NCBI GenBank assembly: GCA_948474755.1
Contig: CAOLHI010000421.1
Coordinates: forward strand, 584,636 to 648,635
Origin: Ctenosaura bakeri
Taxonomy: Eukaryota; Chordata; Lepidosauria; Squamata; Iguanidae
Direction of reading: 5' to 3'
Length of the DNA stretch: 64,000 nt
Shown here: in pieces, positions 12,346 through 24,579 of the stretch
Numbering within the stretch: the first letter of the stretch is position 1
Layout of the letters: the number at the start of each line of letters is the position of its first letter
Position numbers and translations under genes: made by a program
Notes under the pieces: model-generated
The model's input: the letters and a program-made list of their open reading frames with translations, nothing else
Database searches by the model: none
Told to the model about the DNA's origin: nothing

Positions 12346-13217
12346 ATAACAGTGAAGCCCCCAAAATGCATCCCCAAATCTTCTGCCCCTAAATGTCTTC
12401 CCAAATTCTGGCTAAGGGACTCTGGAGTTGCACTGTTTCCAATCTCTGCATAACCCTGACTCTGAGCTGAGGAGTCAGGACTTTGGAACAGAGAAACAAA
12501 GAAGAATTAGCTCAGTCAGGAAGACCAGAGGTTCAAGCCACAGTGGTGCTGAACCCAAGGTCAGGCCTAAGCCTGAGTTTGAACCTGTTGGACAAGAACC
12601 CCTTCAGCCAGGCACTCCCCAAACTGAAGCCCACAGAAAGAGCATCTCCTAAGGAACTACTCCCCCTTTACACTAGAGCCCTCATGTTCTCTGGTGCTTA
12701 CTCACCAGTTCGAGGAGCACACAAAAGGACTAAACCTTTAGGAATCTGTTCTTCAGGAACAAGGGGACGTAGACTGGAAGGTATAATCTGGCACTGGAGT
12801 AAGAGAAGCTTTGGCACTCCAGGTGTTCTGGACAACAACTTCCACGATGCCTTAGCACTAGCCCTCCTGATGGGGCAGACAGCTGCTGGAGCCCAAAACA
12901 TCTGAAGGGCCAAAGGTTCCCCACCCATGTCTGCCCCACAAAGGAGTTTTAAAAAGACTTTTGTTGAATGCCAGACCTTGGAGTGAGCAGTCTGCTTAGA
13001 ACTATCCAAAGTCCTTCTGTTCTAGCATAACCCAACCTACTTGGCTGCCTAAGTTATTGTCTGGCATCACTATTCCCAGCCAACCTGTACTCAAAACTAA
13101 GGCAAGACTGAAATATACCGTGCTCTCAAAATGGGACCTGTAGAAGCTCTTATTACCTTGCCTGCCTGCATTTTTGAAAGCCTGATTGAGTACAGAATGT
13201 GCCTGAGTAATACTTAC

Positions 13218-13394
13218 AGAAGCAGATACACTCAAGTTGTATTCATGCTCATTTAAAACTGGTTCATATGTGCTAGAGTTGGTGACTTTGTTGAAGGTGT
13301 ATTTAAATGGATAGGAATGCAAAGAGGTGGTGGCTGTTTGCAGAAGAAAGGTTCCAAAATAAAAGACAAAGACAGCTGCATGGAAAAGAAAATC
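13218..13394 (-). CDS. MAL2: MAL2 exon 3
   Basis: 59 codons between acceptor 'ttttcttttcag' and donor 'gtaagtatt', phase 0 at both ends. It begins 'DFLFHAAVFVFYFGTFLLQT' (human [20 protein letters not shown]), the third membrane helix, and ends 'EPVLNEHEYNLSVSAS'. The intervening loop is longer and more divergent than in human and holds the two glycosylation sequons. The wider open frame around the exon is intron read-through. Confidence 0.95.
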
Positions 13395-13459
13395 CTGAAA
13401 AGAAAAGAAGATACAGAGCTGGTTTGAGCTGAGTGAAAAATCTGCACTTGGTATTCTAA

Positions 13460-13607
13460 GGCAAAGGGTGGGGAACACAGTGGCACTCTGAATGTTGTTG
13501 GACTGCAACTCCCATCAGTCCTAGCCAGAGCAGCTAATGATGAATGATGGTGGAAACTGCAGTCGAGTAACATCTGGAAGGCTACATGTTCCACATCCTT
13601 GCTCTGT
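13460..13607. mobile_element. Dispersed 'CAACTCCCATCA' MITE, near-complete
   Basis: Left arm 'gttgttggactgcaactccc' followed by 'atcagtcctagcc', a centre, then a right arm with 'gatgatggtggaaactgcag' and 'acatctggaaggctaca' as partial complement. It sits in MAL2 intron 2 just upstream of exon 3. No coding capacity. Confidence 0.6.
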
Positions 13608-13869
13608 AGCACAAAATAAATTGTTTAGAATCATGGACACAGCTGTAAAACAGATTAAATGTGGCCCTCCTGCATATTAGGAATGCAAAACAAATTTTCA
13701 TTATCTGTTTTAACTAACTGACTGATAGACTCTGTGTTTATTAGAAGTATTCGGTTTTTTAAATGATAGACAATTACACATATTAAAATTATACCAAATA
13801 CTCCTATCAAAACAAACTACTAACAAAGAACTAACATAATAATAATTCAACAATCAACTAAATGCTAAC

Positions 13870-14215
13870 TAGTATTAAGAATAATAATAATTATCATTTC
13901 TTACCCACTTCTCCTCCATGGAGAGATTAACATATAACATATACCAGTTAAAAACAGAACATCAATTAAAAACAATAGTTAAAATACATAGTATCAACTT
14001 AAAAGAACAAATAATACAAATACCTAATTAAAACAGTAAATACATATTTAAAATTCATTGTTAAAATTCACAATTGAAAATAATTAGGATAGGCTTGCTA
14101 GAAAAGACTGATCTTTAATACTATATTAAATTCAGGAAACATATTCAGGTGTTGAATTTCTTCCAGCAGGTCATTTCACACTCTAGGGGCAACAATTCAA
14201 ACACAAATACATAAA
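13870..14215 (-). mobile_element. L2-like LINE 3' end
   Basis: In plus orientation it opens with an (AAT)-rich tail and 'cttacccacttctcctccat', and runs to 'ttccagcaggtcatttcaca', the pattern also seen at 32465–32905 where the ORF end is readable. It is an inverted, decayed 3' fragment within MAL2 intron 2. Confidence 0.55.
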
Positions 14216-14990
14216 CAATGAAAAAATGCACAACAAACATACTACCACATAAACTATAGATCTATCTTTCTTCAACTGTCTTTTCTGTGGTTATACACAT
14301 ATATCCTATAGTCCCACCTCAAACTTTATTAAATGAGTATTACACCTCTTCTAATAGTCAATAGTCAAACTAATATTCAAAACCAATGGCTATTATTTCA
14401 TCTTACTTCCCTCTCCCCCCCAAAAAAATCTATAAGGAGTTTCCAATCTTTCACAAAAGTTGCCAATGACTTTTCTCTAGTCAAAGTAGACAATTTATCT
14501 ATTTCTGCTAACTCATTCACTTTTAACACTGAAGGTAAATTATTGTTCTTTCATCCTAAGGCATGCAGTAGTCTTATAGCTAAAATCATATATTGAAATA
14601 ATCTCTCATAGCTCTTGTCAAAATGCTCCTGTGTCAGTCTCAGAAGAAACAATCCTGGTTTCAACTATAATTTGATCTTCAAAATTCTCTGAATCAACAT
14701 ATTTATTTGCTCTCATTATTTTTTGGCATTTCCACAAATCCACCATATATGGTAGAATGTCCATTTTTGTTTCTCACATTTCCAAAAAGTATTTACAGTT
14801 CCCTCATACACACCAGATAAAATGCATCATTTTATAGAAATTCTCTTTAAGGTTGTAACATAATGTAAATTCAAAACCATGAGACCATTTCCTTTTCCAC
14901 TGTTCAATTTGAATCTTATATCCAAAGTTCTGAGTACATTTTATCACCATTAGAAGCGTTTGTTAATTGCTTCCTTATCCAAGACATTTT
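14216..14990 (-). mobile_element. L1 LINE ORF2 C-terminal fragment
   Basis: The minus strand around 14700–14775 reads, with frame breaks, as 'CWKCEKQKWTFYHIWWIC', the characteristic zinc-knuckle-like end region of L1 ORF2. The surrounding AT-rich sequence is compatible with decayed ORF2. Borders are approximate. Confidence 0.65.
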
Positions 14991-15576
14991 CTGCAATGCA
15001 GTGGTAACAACAATTCCCCACCACCGCCCAATTTTTCAAATTATGCATGTAAGTAAATGCAGTTGATTAAATATGTGTATATTTTAAAACTGAAGAACAC
15101 ATTTTAGTCAACGTCAAAAATGTGTAAAAATGCATGTATTGGGAAAAGCTCATATGAAAATGCTCATGAAATTCTGTATAGGAAGAAAAATGTTTTGCAA
15201 CCAAATATGGAACTTGAGTGGAATAAGAATACTGGTGTATTCAGTTTTCTACATTTCTATGCCAGATATTGGTGTCATAAGTTTCAAGAGACAAGTCTGG
15301 TTTTCAGGAACCCAAGTGAAATAGAGGTGTAGAGAAGTCAGAAATGAATGGCATCCATTCACTTGAATGGGAGAAATTCAAAGCCGTTTACTCTGGGCCT
15401 GGGTAGATGTTTCAAGGAATGCTGCTGATGAGCCATGCCCACCTGATAGCATTTTTATTTAAAAGTCTTGACCCTGCAACACATCCACCTCCCAACAACC
15501 CTGTGCTGGTGCAGGGAAATGCTAGATGCAATGGCAGCATGCCTTATGTTTCCTCCATCAGAAATTAATGGGGATA

Positions 15577-15803
15577 TTGCTGTGTATCTTCAAGTCAACT
15601 CTGACACTAAGGTGAAACTACCACAAGCTTTTCTTGGCACAGTCTGTTCAGAGAGGGATTTGTCATTTCCTTCATCTGAAGCAGAGAGAATATGACTTGC
15701 CCAGTGTCACTCAGTGGGTTTTCATAGCTGAACGGGGATTTGAATCCTGGATCCCCACAATACTAGCTCAAAACAAAAACCACTGTTCCATGCTGACTTT
15801 CTA
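15577..15803 (-). mobile_element. tRNA-derived SINE with BovB-like 3' end
   Basis: Reverse complement of the (CAA)n-type SINE: 'cttcaagtcaactctgac', 'tttgtcatttccttcatctg', 'cccagtgtcactcagtgggt', 'ggggatttgaatcctgg' and a tRNA-like head ending near 15803. Its CAA tail is truncated. Confidence 0.75.
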
Positions 15804-15834
15804 GCAGGGATGACCATGGGGAAAAGATGGGCTG

Positions 15835-16355
15835 GAAATGTTCTCCATTGATATGTTGGGAAGAATTTTTCACTACATGATCACAGCGGCAAGACTGCTA
15901 CGTGCACAGAAATGGAAAAGTATGGGTATTTCTTCACATGAAAACTGGCTGTTAAAGATGCTGGATTTGGCAGAAATGGATAAATTATTTTATTTAATAA
16001 AGGATCTTTGGTTAAATTTAAAAATGGGATAAATTAATTGTATATCCAAGGGGGTGTTAGGGAGAAAAGTCAATAATTATAAGGTTAAGCTTATAATTAT
16101 TAAATACTAGGCAGTAATGTGATAATGATAGATACACTAGAGGTCTATCTTGTAGATCAATCTTAGAACCAAAAGCTGGTGAGTTAGACGTCATTTATAT
16201 GTATTTTTGACTGTCTTTTAGTTTAGCTGTAGTTTAGTTTAATATAGTGTTAGGTTGCATATTATACTTTCTTTGTTTACTTACTGTTTGTCTTTTTAAT
16301 CCTCTATATGTTGCTTTATATATTAAATACTTGTTAATTAAAAAAATAATTAAAA
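15835..16355 (+). mobile_element. L1 LINE 3' end
   Basis: Shares 'atgctggatttggcagaaat', 'ggatctttggttaaattta' and 'gtttacttactgtttgtctt' with the longer L1 at 28320–29245, ending in an A-rich stretch. It is a 5'-truncated insertion in MAL2 intron 2. Confidence 0.75.
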
Positions 16356-16359
16356 AATG

Positions 16360-18776
16360 TTCCCCACAGCATCTAGTTAAAGTCCTATGTTCACTGTTTG
16401 GTTTCCACAGCAAGAGTAAATAGTTGCTGTTCCCTCCTAGGGAGAAAATGTAATGCACTGCATTGGGAGAAGAATACTGCAGAAAGGTCACCCAAGACTG
16501 GGTTCCAGGGCAAGGATATGCAATGGAGATATGTAAGAAATACTTGTGAATTTTCTTGTCCTTGATAAGAGAGGGTATCCCAACATATCAAAACACTCTA
16601 CCGGAAAAGGTAAACCTCCACAACGGGTTGTGGGGTGCAGGTATTTCAGGCCATTTTGTGAAAATTTAATTTGTACAGAAACCATGTTTGCTAAAACAAA
16701 CAGCACCATGTTTTGGGCAAACTTACCACTTTCCACACAAAAAGATCAGGGGATTTTCACCGAAGCCAATTTTTAAAAAAGAATTTTCACAAAAAAGTCC
16801 TGAAATCCGGCCCCCCTCAAAAAAAAAAAAAAATCAAAAATGTAAAAATCCCCTCATATTGTTATTTCAAGTCAGTGGGAAGAAAACTATTGAAATTCTC
16901 CATTCTTGCATGTGAGAATTAAATAAACAAGTATTTGCCTCAATGCAAGATGTAGAGCCTGGGAAAGCTATTTCTTGGGCTGTCATTCCCACAGTCCCCC
17001 ACCTACATCCACTTCCCAGTGTTGGCTGTGAAATTTGGGTGGTTATGTTCCAAAAGAGTTATTTTTCCAAGGCCTGGTGAAATCTCACAGAGATGCAGTG
17101 CGCTGTCCAGTATCCTTACAATATACAGGTCACACAAAATTCTCTCATGCAAAACAAAAAGGTATTCTGATAGACTAGCATAAACACAAATGAGAAGCAA
17201 ACTAGTTTGTCAAGCAACTTTTTAAAAATGTCTGTTAAAGGCCCAGAGGCTTACACGGTGGAGCCAGGATCCTTTCTAAAACGACCCACTGAAAACACAG
17301 AGCATAATAAGCATATTATAATAAATATGGACGAAGAGAACCACCATTCATATTCTAGGCTGTCAGGCTCTCTGCTGTGCACCACCTTTGCCCACATTTC
17401 TGGCACCTTCATGGATGAAGGAAGCATACACGTCCTTATGAGTAGGACAGTGTGTGCAGGATTTAGGAGGCAGATTATCTCATTTCCTCTGCCCAGTTGC
17501 CCTGACTTGGAACTTCCTAACTCCCTTGGCAACTCTTACAATGAAGTTCTCTGTCACCAGCAAAAGGGAAAAACCAGGACTTTTGTAACCAAGAGAGAAA
17601 CCTCTGCTAGAGGGACACAAGGGATTTAGTCAGGGCATTAAGCTCCCAGTTTATTACTGCTTTGTAACATGTGATTTCAAAATGGGAAAACCAAAACTAT
17701 GGGAACAGAACTGATCAAACTACTCTCCACACATTTTAAGAGGCCAATGCATTGTGAGAAAATAAGAATGGCAAATGTATCAGTGAGACTAGCTGTGTGG
17801 GCCTTGTTCTTTCAGTGTTACGGCTGGGCTACCCCTTCAACACTGGCTCAGTCACATCTGGCCTGCAGCAGACTGGGAAGCCCTGCTACTGTTACAGTGG
17901 AGCCCAATGAAGATCTCCTGAAACCCGGTGCCAGCCCTGGTAGCAGGATGCCAAGGCCCTGTACTTCACTGCCATTTTCTCCCTTTTAGCTCAGGATTCC
18001 TTTAGGCTAAAATATACTAGGTACATGGAATACCAGGCAATAGCAAATTCTTAACATCACTCTTTCTTCAAATGGACCATTCATACTCACTAGGTGAGGA
18101 AAGGGTGACTTCAATGGCTAGAGGAGCAAATTTCCTGCTCCTGCAAAGCTCTGTGGGTTGCACAGCAATCCCAAAATACAAAAGCAACTTTTGGCAATAA
18201 AAAGTAAAATGGTGCAAAAGGCCCTTAAGGTAAATCAGTACTCTTTTGAGGCTTCAGGGGTTTTTTGCTGAAAATTCATGGGGGCGTGGAGTGGATCCAG
18301 GAGTACATTAGCAGTCTTGGAGGGGACATACTTTTTCTGCCCTGCCCAAGGCCAAATTGTGCTACTAGCTTGATTCTTTAGATAATCATTCTACAGAGAC
18401 TGGCTCCTGCCTGAAGAAATTCATTCTAAAGATAACATTAACAGTCATATTTCCTTTTTCCTGTACCTGCTTGACATCTCTATTTGCAGAGTTTAATAGC
18501 TCACCTTCCACTCTCTAACATTCCTATCCCATTGGAAACAGGTGAGCATTGTACATGCCCTCACAAACCTTCTCCTCCATCATCTCATACAGACAAATCT
18601 TTCTACCTCTGCCACAGATGCTAAATCTGAATTTCCTAAAAATACACACCAATCAAAATTCAGTTCACACTTTTCTATGTTTTGCAATACATTTTGTCAA
18701 TTAATGAATGCACACAGAAGAAGCTGGATAAAGGCAGATATGCCCCAAATGCAATTCATTTTGCAGCTAGCGAAAT
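16360..18776. other. MAL2 intron 2 interior, no gene recognised
   Basis: No exon or named repeat is secure here. 16545–16925 has an unusual run of A-rich motifs ('aaaaagatcagg', 'aaaaaagtcctgaaatcc') and might be an old repeat, but I see no second copy in the window. Confidence 0.35.
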
Positions 18777-18900
18777 AAGCAAGCAGACAGGCAGGCAGGC
18801 AAACAAACAAACAAACAAACAGCAGGCAGGCAAGCAAGCAAGCAGGCAAACAAACAAATAAATCCATCCATCCATCCATCCCATCCCATCCCATCCCATC
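18777..18900. repeat. Compound microsatellite
   Basis: Successive GCAG/GGCA, AAAC, GCAA, AAAC, ATCC and finally CATCC tandem units run without a break. Open frames on the minus strand here are only translations of the repeat (CLPAC, WDGMDG). Confidence 0.9.
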
Positions 18901-19667
18901 CTAACAAAAGTGTCCACTGTGGCTGGTAGTTTGAATGTCAGTAGGGTGAGGAATCTGTTCTGAGTTTTAAGGAACAAGCTGTTGAATTCTGTCCTCACAC
19001 ATAGATTCATCACCCTACACACATTCACTGGGCTGGTAGCTCTGGGCTTGTACTAGCCCATCCTCATTCAGTGTCTGGTGTAGGACAAAGATCAGTAAAC
19101 ACTAGCTCTATTGTGAACCTACTAAGGATAGCTGAGAAGTTTGTTTCAATTTGGTTTTAAATTGAGAGGGTGGGGAAAGGCTTCCGTTCATTTCAGTCGG
19201 CAAATGTATTCATATATGGAATGGAAACAACTGCAGGCTTTAAGTTAAAAGAAGTACTGAGCAATGGGCAAGTACGGGATTATTGTAAAGCATCTGTGGC
19301 TCTCCAGATCAACTCTTCTCTTATGACATTTCCATTCCAAACACAAATAAACAAAAAGGATGTGCGTGCAAACAAACCAATGAGGCAACAATACTGCAAG
19401 ACTGATACTCCAGCACAGAATTTAAGCATAAGAAGCTGAGAAGCTTATCTGCAGCTAAAATTCATTCCCATCCGCATTACCCATCTACTGGTGTTATAAC
19501 ATTGTTAAATCCTTTAGATTTGGGCCTCACTTTTCAGCAATCACTCATAAGGCTTATATTATGGATCAGGAATGTTGTTGGACAACAGCTCCCATCAGCA
19601 ATGGTAAGGAATGATAATATGTTGCCCACGCCTGTCCTACATTGTTGCCCACACCTGCCTGCTATTA

Positions 19668-20235
19668 GTGATGCATTTAAGTCTTTTACTCCAAGTCTCA
19701 AGTCAAGTCTCAAGTCATTGAAGATACTTTCAAGTCAAGTCTCAAGTCTGGGAGCCAACTTTATACACCAATCTATATTCCAGAATTTCTGGACAAACTT
19801 GCATAAAGTCAGTTTTAGCAATTTAAGTGGAGTCAGCCTTCCACATTTGCAATTTTGCCATCTGCAGCTTCAGAAGTGGAGAATAGGATCTTTCTTACTT
19901 CCTATTTCCAAAGGTGGAAGATTTTTCAGAAGTGGAAATAGGATCCTTCCTCCTCAAGCCTGTTGTCTAACACATTTGCTGTTCCCCTCTGAGAAACGCG
20001 CTCTGCACTCTGGGGCGGCAAGTCTTGTCTTCTGCTCTTAGGAAAAGTGTTAGAAGGCTCCTCTGATATGCAGTGGGGACAGGCTGCTGAGCAGACCTCA
20101 AATCCACCTTAAGCCCATTGCCTTTGCTGTTCCCCCCCTGAGAAAAGCACCCACACTTTGGGCTGGAGACAGATTTTTATGTGACCAGTAGGCGAAAACA
20201 GGTGGAAGTGTTGTTCAAAGTCATAAGTTTTAGTC
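19668..20235. mobile_element. Unclassified DNA-transposon-like element with AAGTC-rich end
   Basis: The left end carries repeated 'caagtctcaagtcaagtctc' units after 'tagtgatgcatttaagtc'. The interior 'gctcctctgatatgcag', 'caggctgctgagcagacctc' and 'tgtgaccagtaggc' matches the copy at 46175–46562, which preserves the opposite AAGTC-rich end. The right side here stops just before the Tigger-like insertion at 20270. No transposase. Confidence 0.6.
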
Positions 20236-20269
20236 TTTTTTTAAAAAAATGCCCCACCTTCCTTCACTA

Positions 20270-20638
20270 CAGTCCTCTCTCCACATTCATGGGTTTGACC
20301 TTCGTGAATTTGATTATTCATGAGTGCACATGCCTTCCCCCTACATTCTCCTCCTCCCTTTCCCATGCATTTTGCCCTAATGAGAGAACTCATGCTGAGG
20401 CAAAACAGAAGGCAATAGGTGGTGGGACAAAGGCAGGGGCGAGAGAGAGGAAGTATAGGGCAACCATGCAGACCCATCCCTTTTCCCTCTCCTTTCCCTG
20501 ACCTGGTTTGGACATTGGGTGCCCACTCTCCCCACCATGCATTGGCTCCCCTCCTCCGCCACTTTAATATTTGGAGTTTTTCCACTTCTGTGGGGGTTCT
20601 GAGCCCCTAACCCCAGCAAATGTGGAGGACCAACTGTG
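20270..20638. mobile_element. Tigger/pogo-like nonautonomous element
   Basis: Starts 'cagtcctctctccacattc' directly after TA and ends '...aaatgtggaggaccaactg' shortly before TA, giving inverted ends. Inside it shares 'tttccctgacctggtttgga' and 'cccctaaccccagc' with copies at 44757–45227 and 50277–50816. Lies in MAL2 intron 2; no coding capacity. Confidence 0.8.
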
Positions 20639-21328
20639 TATCAGCAGTTATCAATCCCTGATCCAAATTCCTACTGTCTCAAATAGGCTTGCTCATAATC
20701 AAAGCTTTTAAGACGACCAGACCAGTTCATTGATACTTAGTCAGAGCTTGAAAAGGTTACTTTTTTAAGCCTACAGGTCCCAGAACCCCTCAGGCAGCAC
20801 GGTTGTAGTCCAAAAAAGTAATATTTCTGAGCTCCAAGCCCAAAGCCTAAGCATATTCACCACTCACTGTGTGAAGTATCATGTTACAACTTGCATAAAC
20901 ATGAATGAGACATTCCAAATCAACACCCACAAGCTGAATTTGCATGCCATCAGTCTTGATGCAAAAACAACCCTTTCCCCAAGAAAGAATGGCACATATT
21001 CAGCAGCGGGGGTGGGGAGGACAGTGTGATTTATCATTAAGTGATGAGTACACACATAATGAATATTTTTTTCTTTCAATAAACTGGGAAATTTAATAAA
21101 GGCTAATATTATAGGGGGTGTGTAGATTTGTTTCTCTGAACTATATAAGCAAATCATCATTGAGTGATGATTCATTAGTGGATTAAACCTGATTAAGCCA
21201 GAACAAAATGGCAGTTCTGAGTGAGGGTGGGATGATCAACAAACACATTGCAACAAGAGCTATTTTAGATCTAGCAGTTTCCCATCTCTTTCACAAAGCA
21301 CGAGCGCCCTGGATGGTAATGCAATTTA

Positions 21329-21556
21329 GGCCACTTCCACACTACACTGTGGTCATTTCCGCACTAGCCTGTTTTAGCGCTATTATTCTACTTTCAACAT
21401 CCTATGAAATCCTGGGGTTTGCAGTTTAGTGAGGGGCATTTAGAATTCTCAGCCAGAGAGCTCTGTGGCCTCAGTAAGCTACACACCCCATAATTCCACA
21501 GGATGTTGAAAGTATAATAATAGCACTATAACAATGTAGGGCAGAAATGGTCTTAG
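21329..21556. mobile_element. Palindromic MITE, long-loop subfamily
   Basis: Left arm 'tcatttccgcactagcctgt', 'ctttcaacatcctatgaaat', loop 'aattctcagccagagagctc', right arm 'ccacaggatgttgaaagtat', 'gcagaaatggt'. An extra half-copy of the tip ('ggccacttccacactacac') precedes it, so the left end is duplicated or two insertions met. Confidence 0.8.
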
Positions 21557-22439
21557 CCATTTCCCTGAAACCTAGATGATTCCACATAAAACATATGAAA
21601 TCTTCCTGTAAAGATCTGTTCCTCTCACTTCATTCTTTCAGACTTGCAGAAAGACCATAAACAAAGATCGTAGCTACTTATACTTTGTTCATATGTGATA
21701 TAAATAAAAAAGGACTTGGGAAGGAGGAAGGGCAGCACATTATACCTGTGGACCTGTCTGTCCCTTGGAGAACAGCCTTGGCCTGTGCAAAGCTGAGAAG
21801 AGGAAATTACTACAGCACAGAACTGCAGTAAACCCACTGTAGAGCTGTGCAAGTGACCAGAAAAATGAAAAACCAGAACAGCCCACTCTGTTCTGACACC
21901 TTTAACAGCAGCTTGGTATGCAGCAATCAGCAAATGAAGCTTTTCACAATACAGGAGGTGTATCTGCACAACTGTACCAGTTTCATAACACCTTAACCAT
22001 CAAGGCTATATTTGTAGAATCTGGGAGTTTGTATTCTGGTAACTTATTTATGAATCATCTGTCAACAACACTATAACTTCCTTGTGAGAATTCTAAGTAC
22101 CTCATTAAACTACATTTGCCAAGATGCTTGACAATGGATTCAGGAGAACTGAAATGGTATGAAACTAACACAATTGTGTAGTTCAGATTCACCTTGAGAA
22201 AAGTATCATCTCCAGGCCATCATGTGGCTATTAAAGACACAGAATGGAGTAAAAATGTGGAATTTGCACTTTGCAGGGCTTATCCAGGCCATTTTAATAT
22301 TGAATTATTGAAAGACCAGAATAGCATTCATTAAGCAACACAAAACCAAGATTCTATGCAGAGATTTAAAATATTAGAATGTTCCATTTCAATATATGTA
22401 ACCCCATCCACTGAAAACCCAATTATTAAGTGCCTTTTA

Positions 22440-22685
<246 letters not shown>

Positions 22686-23234
22686 TTAAATCTCTACATG
22701 TAGAATGTAGTAAAAAACCGCACAAAATCCTGCCACAAGAGAAGCACAAACCTAATATTATTAGGAATGTTAGCACTTGCTAGACATGGAACGCTGCTGC
22801 TCTATTCTTTACGCATGACAAAAATAAAGCCTGCAAGTAAAACATTACAAGTAATGATGCTATCTGTAACATGGTACTTTCCATATAATGATGTTACTAA
22901 CATTGTTAATTAAAAAAAATAACATAACTGGTAAATTGCATCTTCTGGATAGGGAGTGACAAGTGATGTTCACTAGTTACTTTTACTATATTGTTTTGAG
23001 AGTCATTTCAAAAGCTCAGCAACACATTTTTCCATGTTAAGTGAATTTTAAAACACAGAACATACTACTAATGTGTTACTCATGAACAAATAATGGCCAA
23101 AGCATTCATTTATTTTTATAAAGTGATGAAAACATTAATGGGCAGGTTTAAAAAGAATTCAAAACTCTGAACAAATATATACTTGACTTTGTATTTTGCG
23201 ATGTTCTCTTAAGAACCAGTGTGGAGTAGTGGTA

Positions 23235-23481
23235 CAGGCTGAGTCTTCCTTAGCCAGGAATCCAAAATCTGAAACCCTCCAAAAACTAAAACTTTTTGTT
23301 GCCAGCCACCCACTTCCACCTTCAAGGCACTGACGGAGGTGGGGAGCAAATCAGTGTTTAGTTTTGGGTCCCATCTCCAAGGTATTGCATTATCTATGTA
23401 TACGCAAATACAGGTATTCCAAAATCCGAAAAATGGAACACTTTCTGTCCCAAGCATTTCAGATAAGGGATGCTAAACCCA
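23235..23481. mobile_element. Tigger-like MITE of a second family, TA site
   Basis: Left end 'caggctgagtcttccttagc', right end the decayed complement '...gataagggatgctaaaccca'. The internal 'aatccaaaatctgaaaccct' and 'ccaaaatccgaaaaatgg' are typical of amniote Tigger-group repeats with a 'gttgagtatcccttatcc' end. Flanked by TA on both sides within the SINE. Confidence 0.75.
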
Positions 23482-23580
23482 TATGAGTGTTGGTCTAGGA
23501 CTCTGGCAGACTACAGTTCAAATCCCCACTAAGCCATGGAAATCTCTGGGGTGACCTTGGGCAAATAGTACTCTCTTAAC

Positions 23581-23727
23581 CCATTTCTCTGGGGTTTGCA
23601 GTTGGGGGGACATTTAAGAGTTCTCAGTCAGAGAGTTCTTTGGCCTCAGTAAACTACAAACCCCAAAATTCCACAGGATGTTGGAAGTAGAATAATAGCA
23701 CTATAACAGTATAGTGTGGAAATGGCC
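23581..23727. mobile_element. Palindromic MITE, internally deleted
   Basis: The left arm is shortened ('ccatttctctggggtttgca'). The loop 'agttctcagtcagagagttc' and the full right arm ('ccacaggatgttggaagta', 'gtgtggaaatggcc') are kept. It interrupts the SINE. Confidence 0.8.
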
Positions 23728-24579
23728 TCAGTCTTAAGAGAACAGTGACAGGAAATCTCCTCTGAAGAAATCTTGCCAAGATAACTCTATGATATGGTTA
23801 CCACACATCAGAGTCATCCTGAAGGCACATAACAACATGTTCTCCTCTCCATTTCAGCAATTGGACCAACACTGTCATCAAGGTAGCATTAGAGAGGAGT
23901 GGAGGGTTTGAGTTCTTTCTTTCTTTTTTTTTTTCTGTGAAGGCCTCACATACTTTCAATAGACAGGTGGCAGCAAATAATTCAGTAGCTGAAGCCCTCC
24001 TTATATATTTCTCTGCACAGCAGGAAGCAAATTCACGTTATGCATTTCTGTTTGCCATAGAGCTGTTGAAAACATAAGGGCACTGCCAAGAAAAATAAAA
24101 TTAAAACTAATTACTTTACCTTTTTTTTTTTAAGTGGCTGTATTCTACTGCCTTTAGTCTGCTATAAAGAGACTAGGTAAATGTGCTTCCTCTTTCACTT
24201 TATCTTCAGGGCAGGAGTGCTTTCTCTTCATCTCACTTACCTAGAGTAAGCCTCACTAAACTCAATGGGCTTTTTTTCAGAGTAGATAGGTACAGGATTC
24301 CACAGTAATTTCATACATTATGTTGCTGTAAAGAGGGGTGGAAATCATGTGATCCTCCAAGTATTGTTGAACAACAGCTTCTAGTACTCCTCACCTTTAC
24401 CTATGTTACTAGGGCTATTGGGAGTTCATCAATATCCAGAGAGCCACATAAATCCCACCCCTGTTGTAAGAGGAAGAGAGGTTCCAAACCTTCCATTAGG
24501 AGGTCTGAGGAGTCTTTGGTCTTCCAAAGATTTTGGCCTTTACAGAAATAATCCCTTGCCCTTGGCCATGCTGGTTAAG

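Larger units (their letters stand above)
23216..23838 (+). mobile_element. tRNA-derived SINE carrying two nested insertions
   Basis: SINE pieces are 23216–23234 ('ccagtgtggagtagtggt'), 23482–23580 ('tgagtgttggtctaggactc', 'gtgaccttgggcaaat') and 23728–23838 ('gaaatcttgccaagataac', 'cctgaaggcacataacaaca'). They join into one ordinary (CAA)n-type SINE once a Tigger-like element (23235–23481) and a palindromic MITE (23581–23727) are removed. Confidence 0.85.

Noticed and set aside
15060..15200. Possible shared repeat with 42830–42905 and 50990–51130
   Set aside because: Similarity is limited to AT-rich 'aaaatgcat' words; not enough to claim a family without alignment.
18697..19028. Cysteine/leucine-rich and tryptophan/glycine-rich minus-strand frames
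   Set aside because: Translation of the compound microsatellite at 18777–18900.
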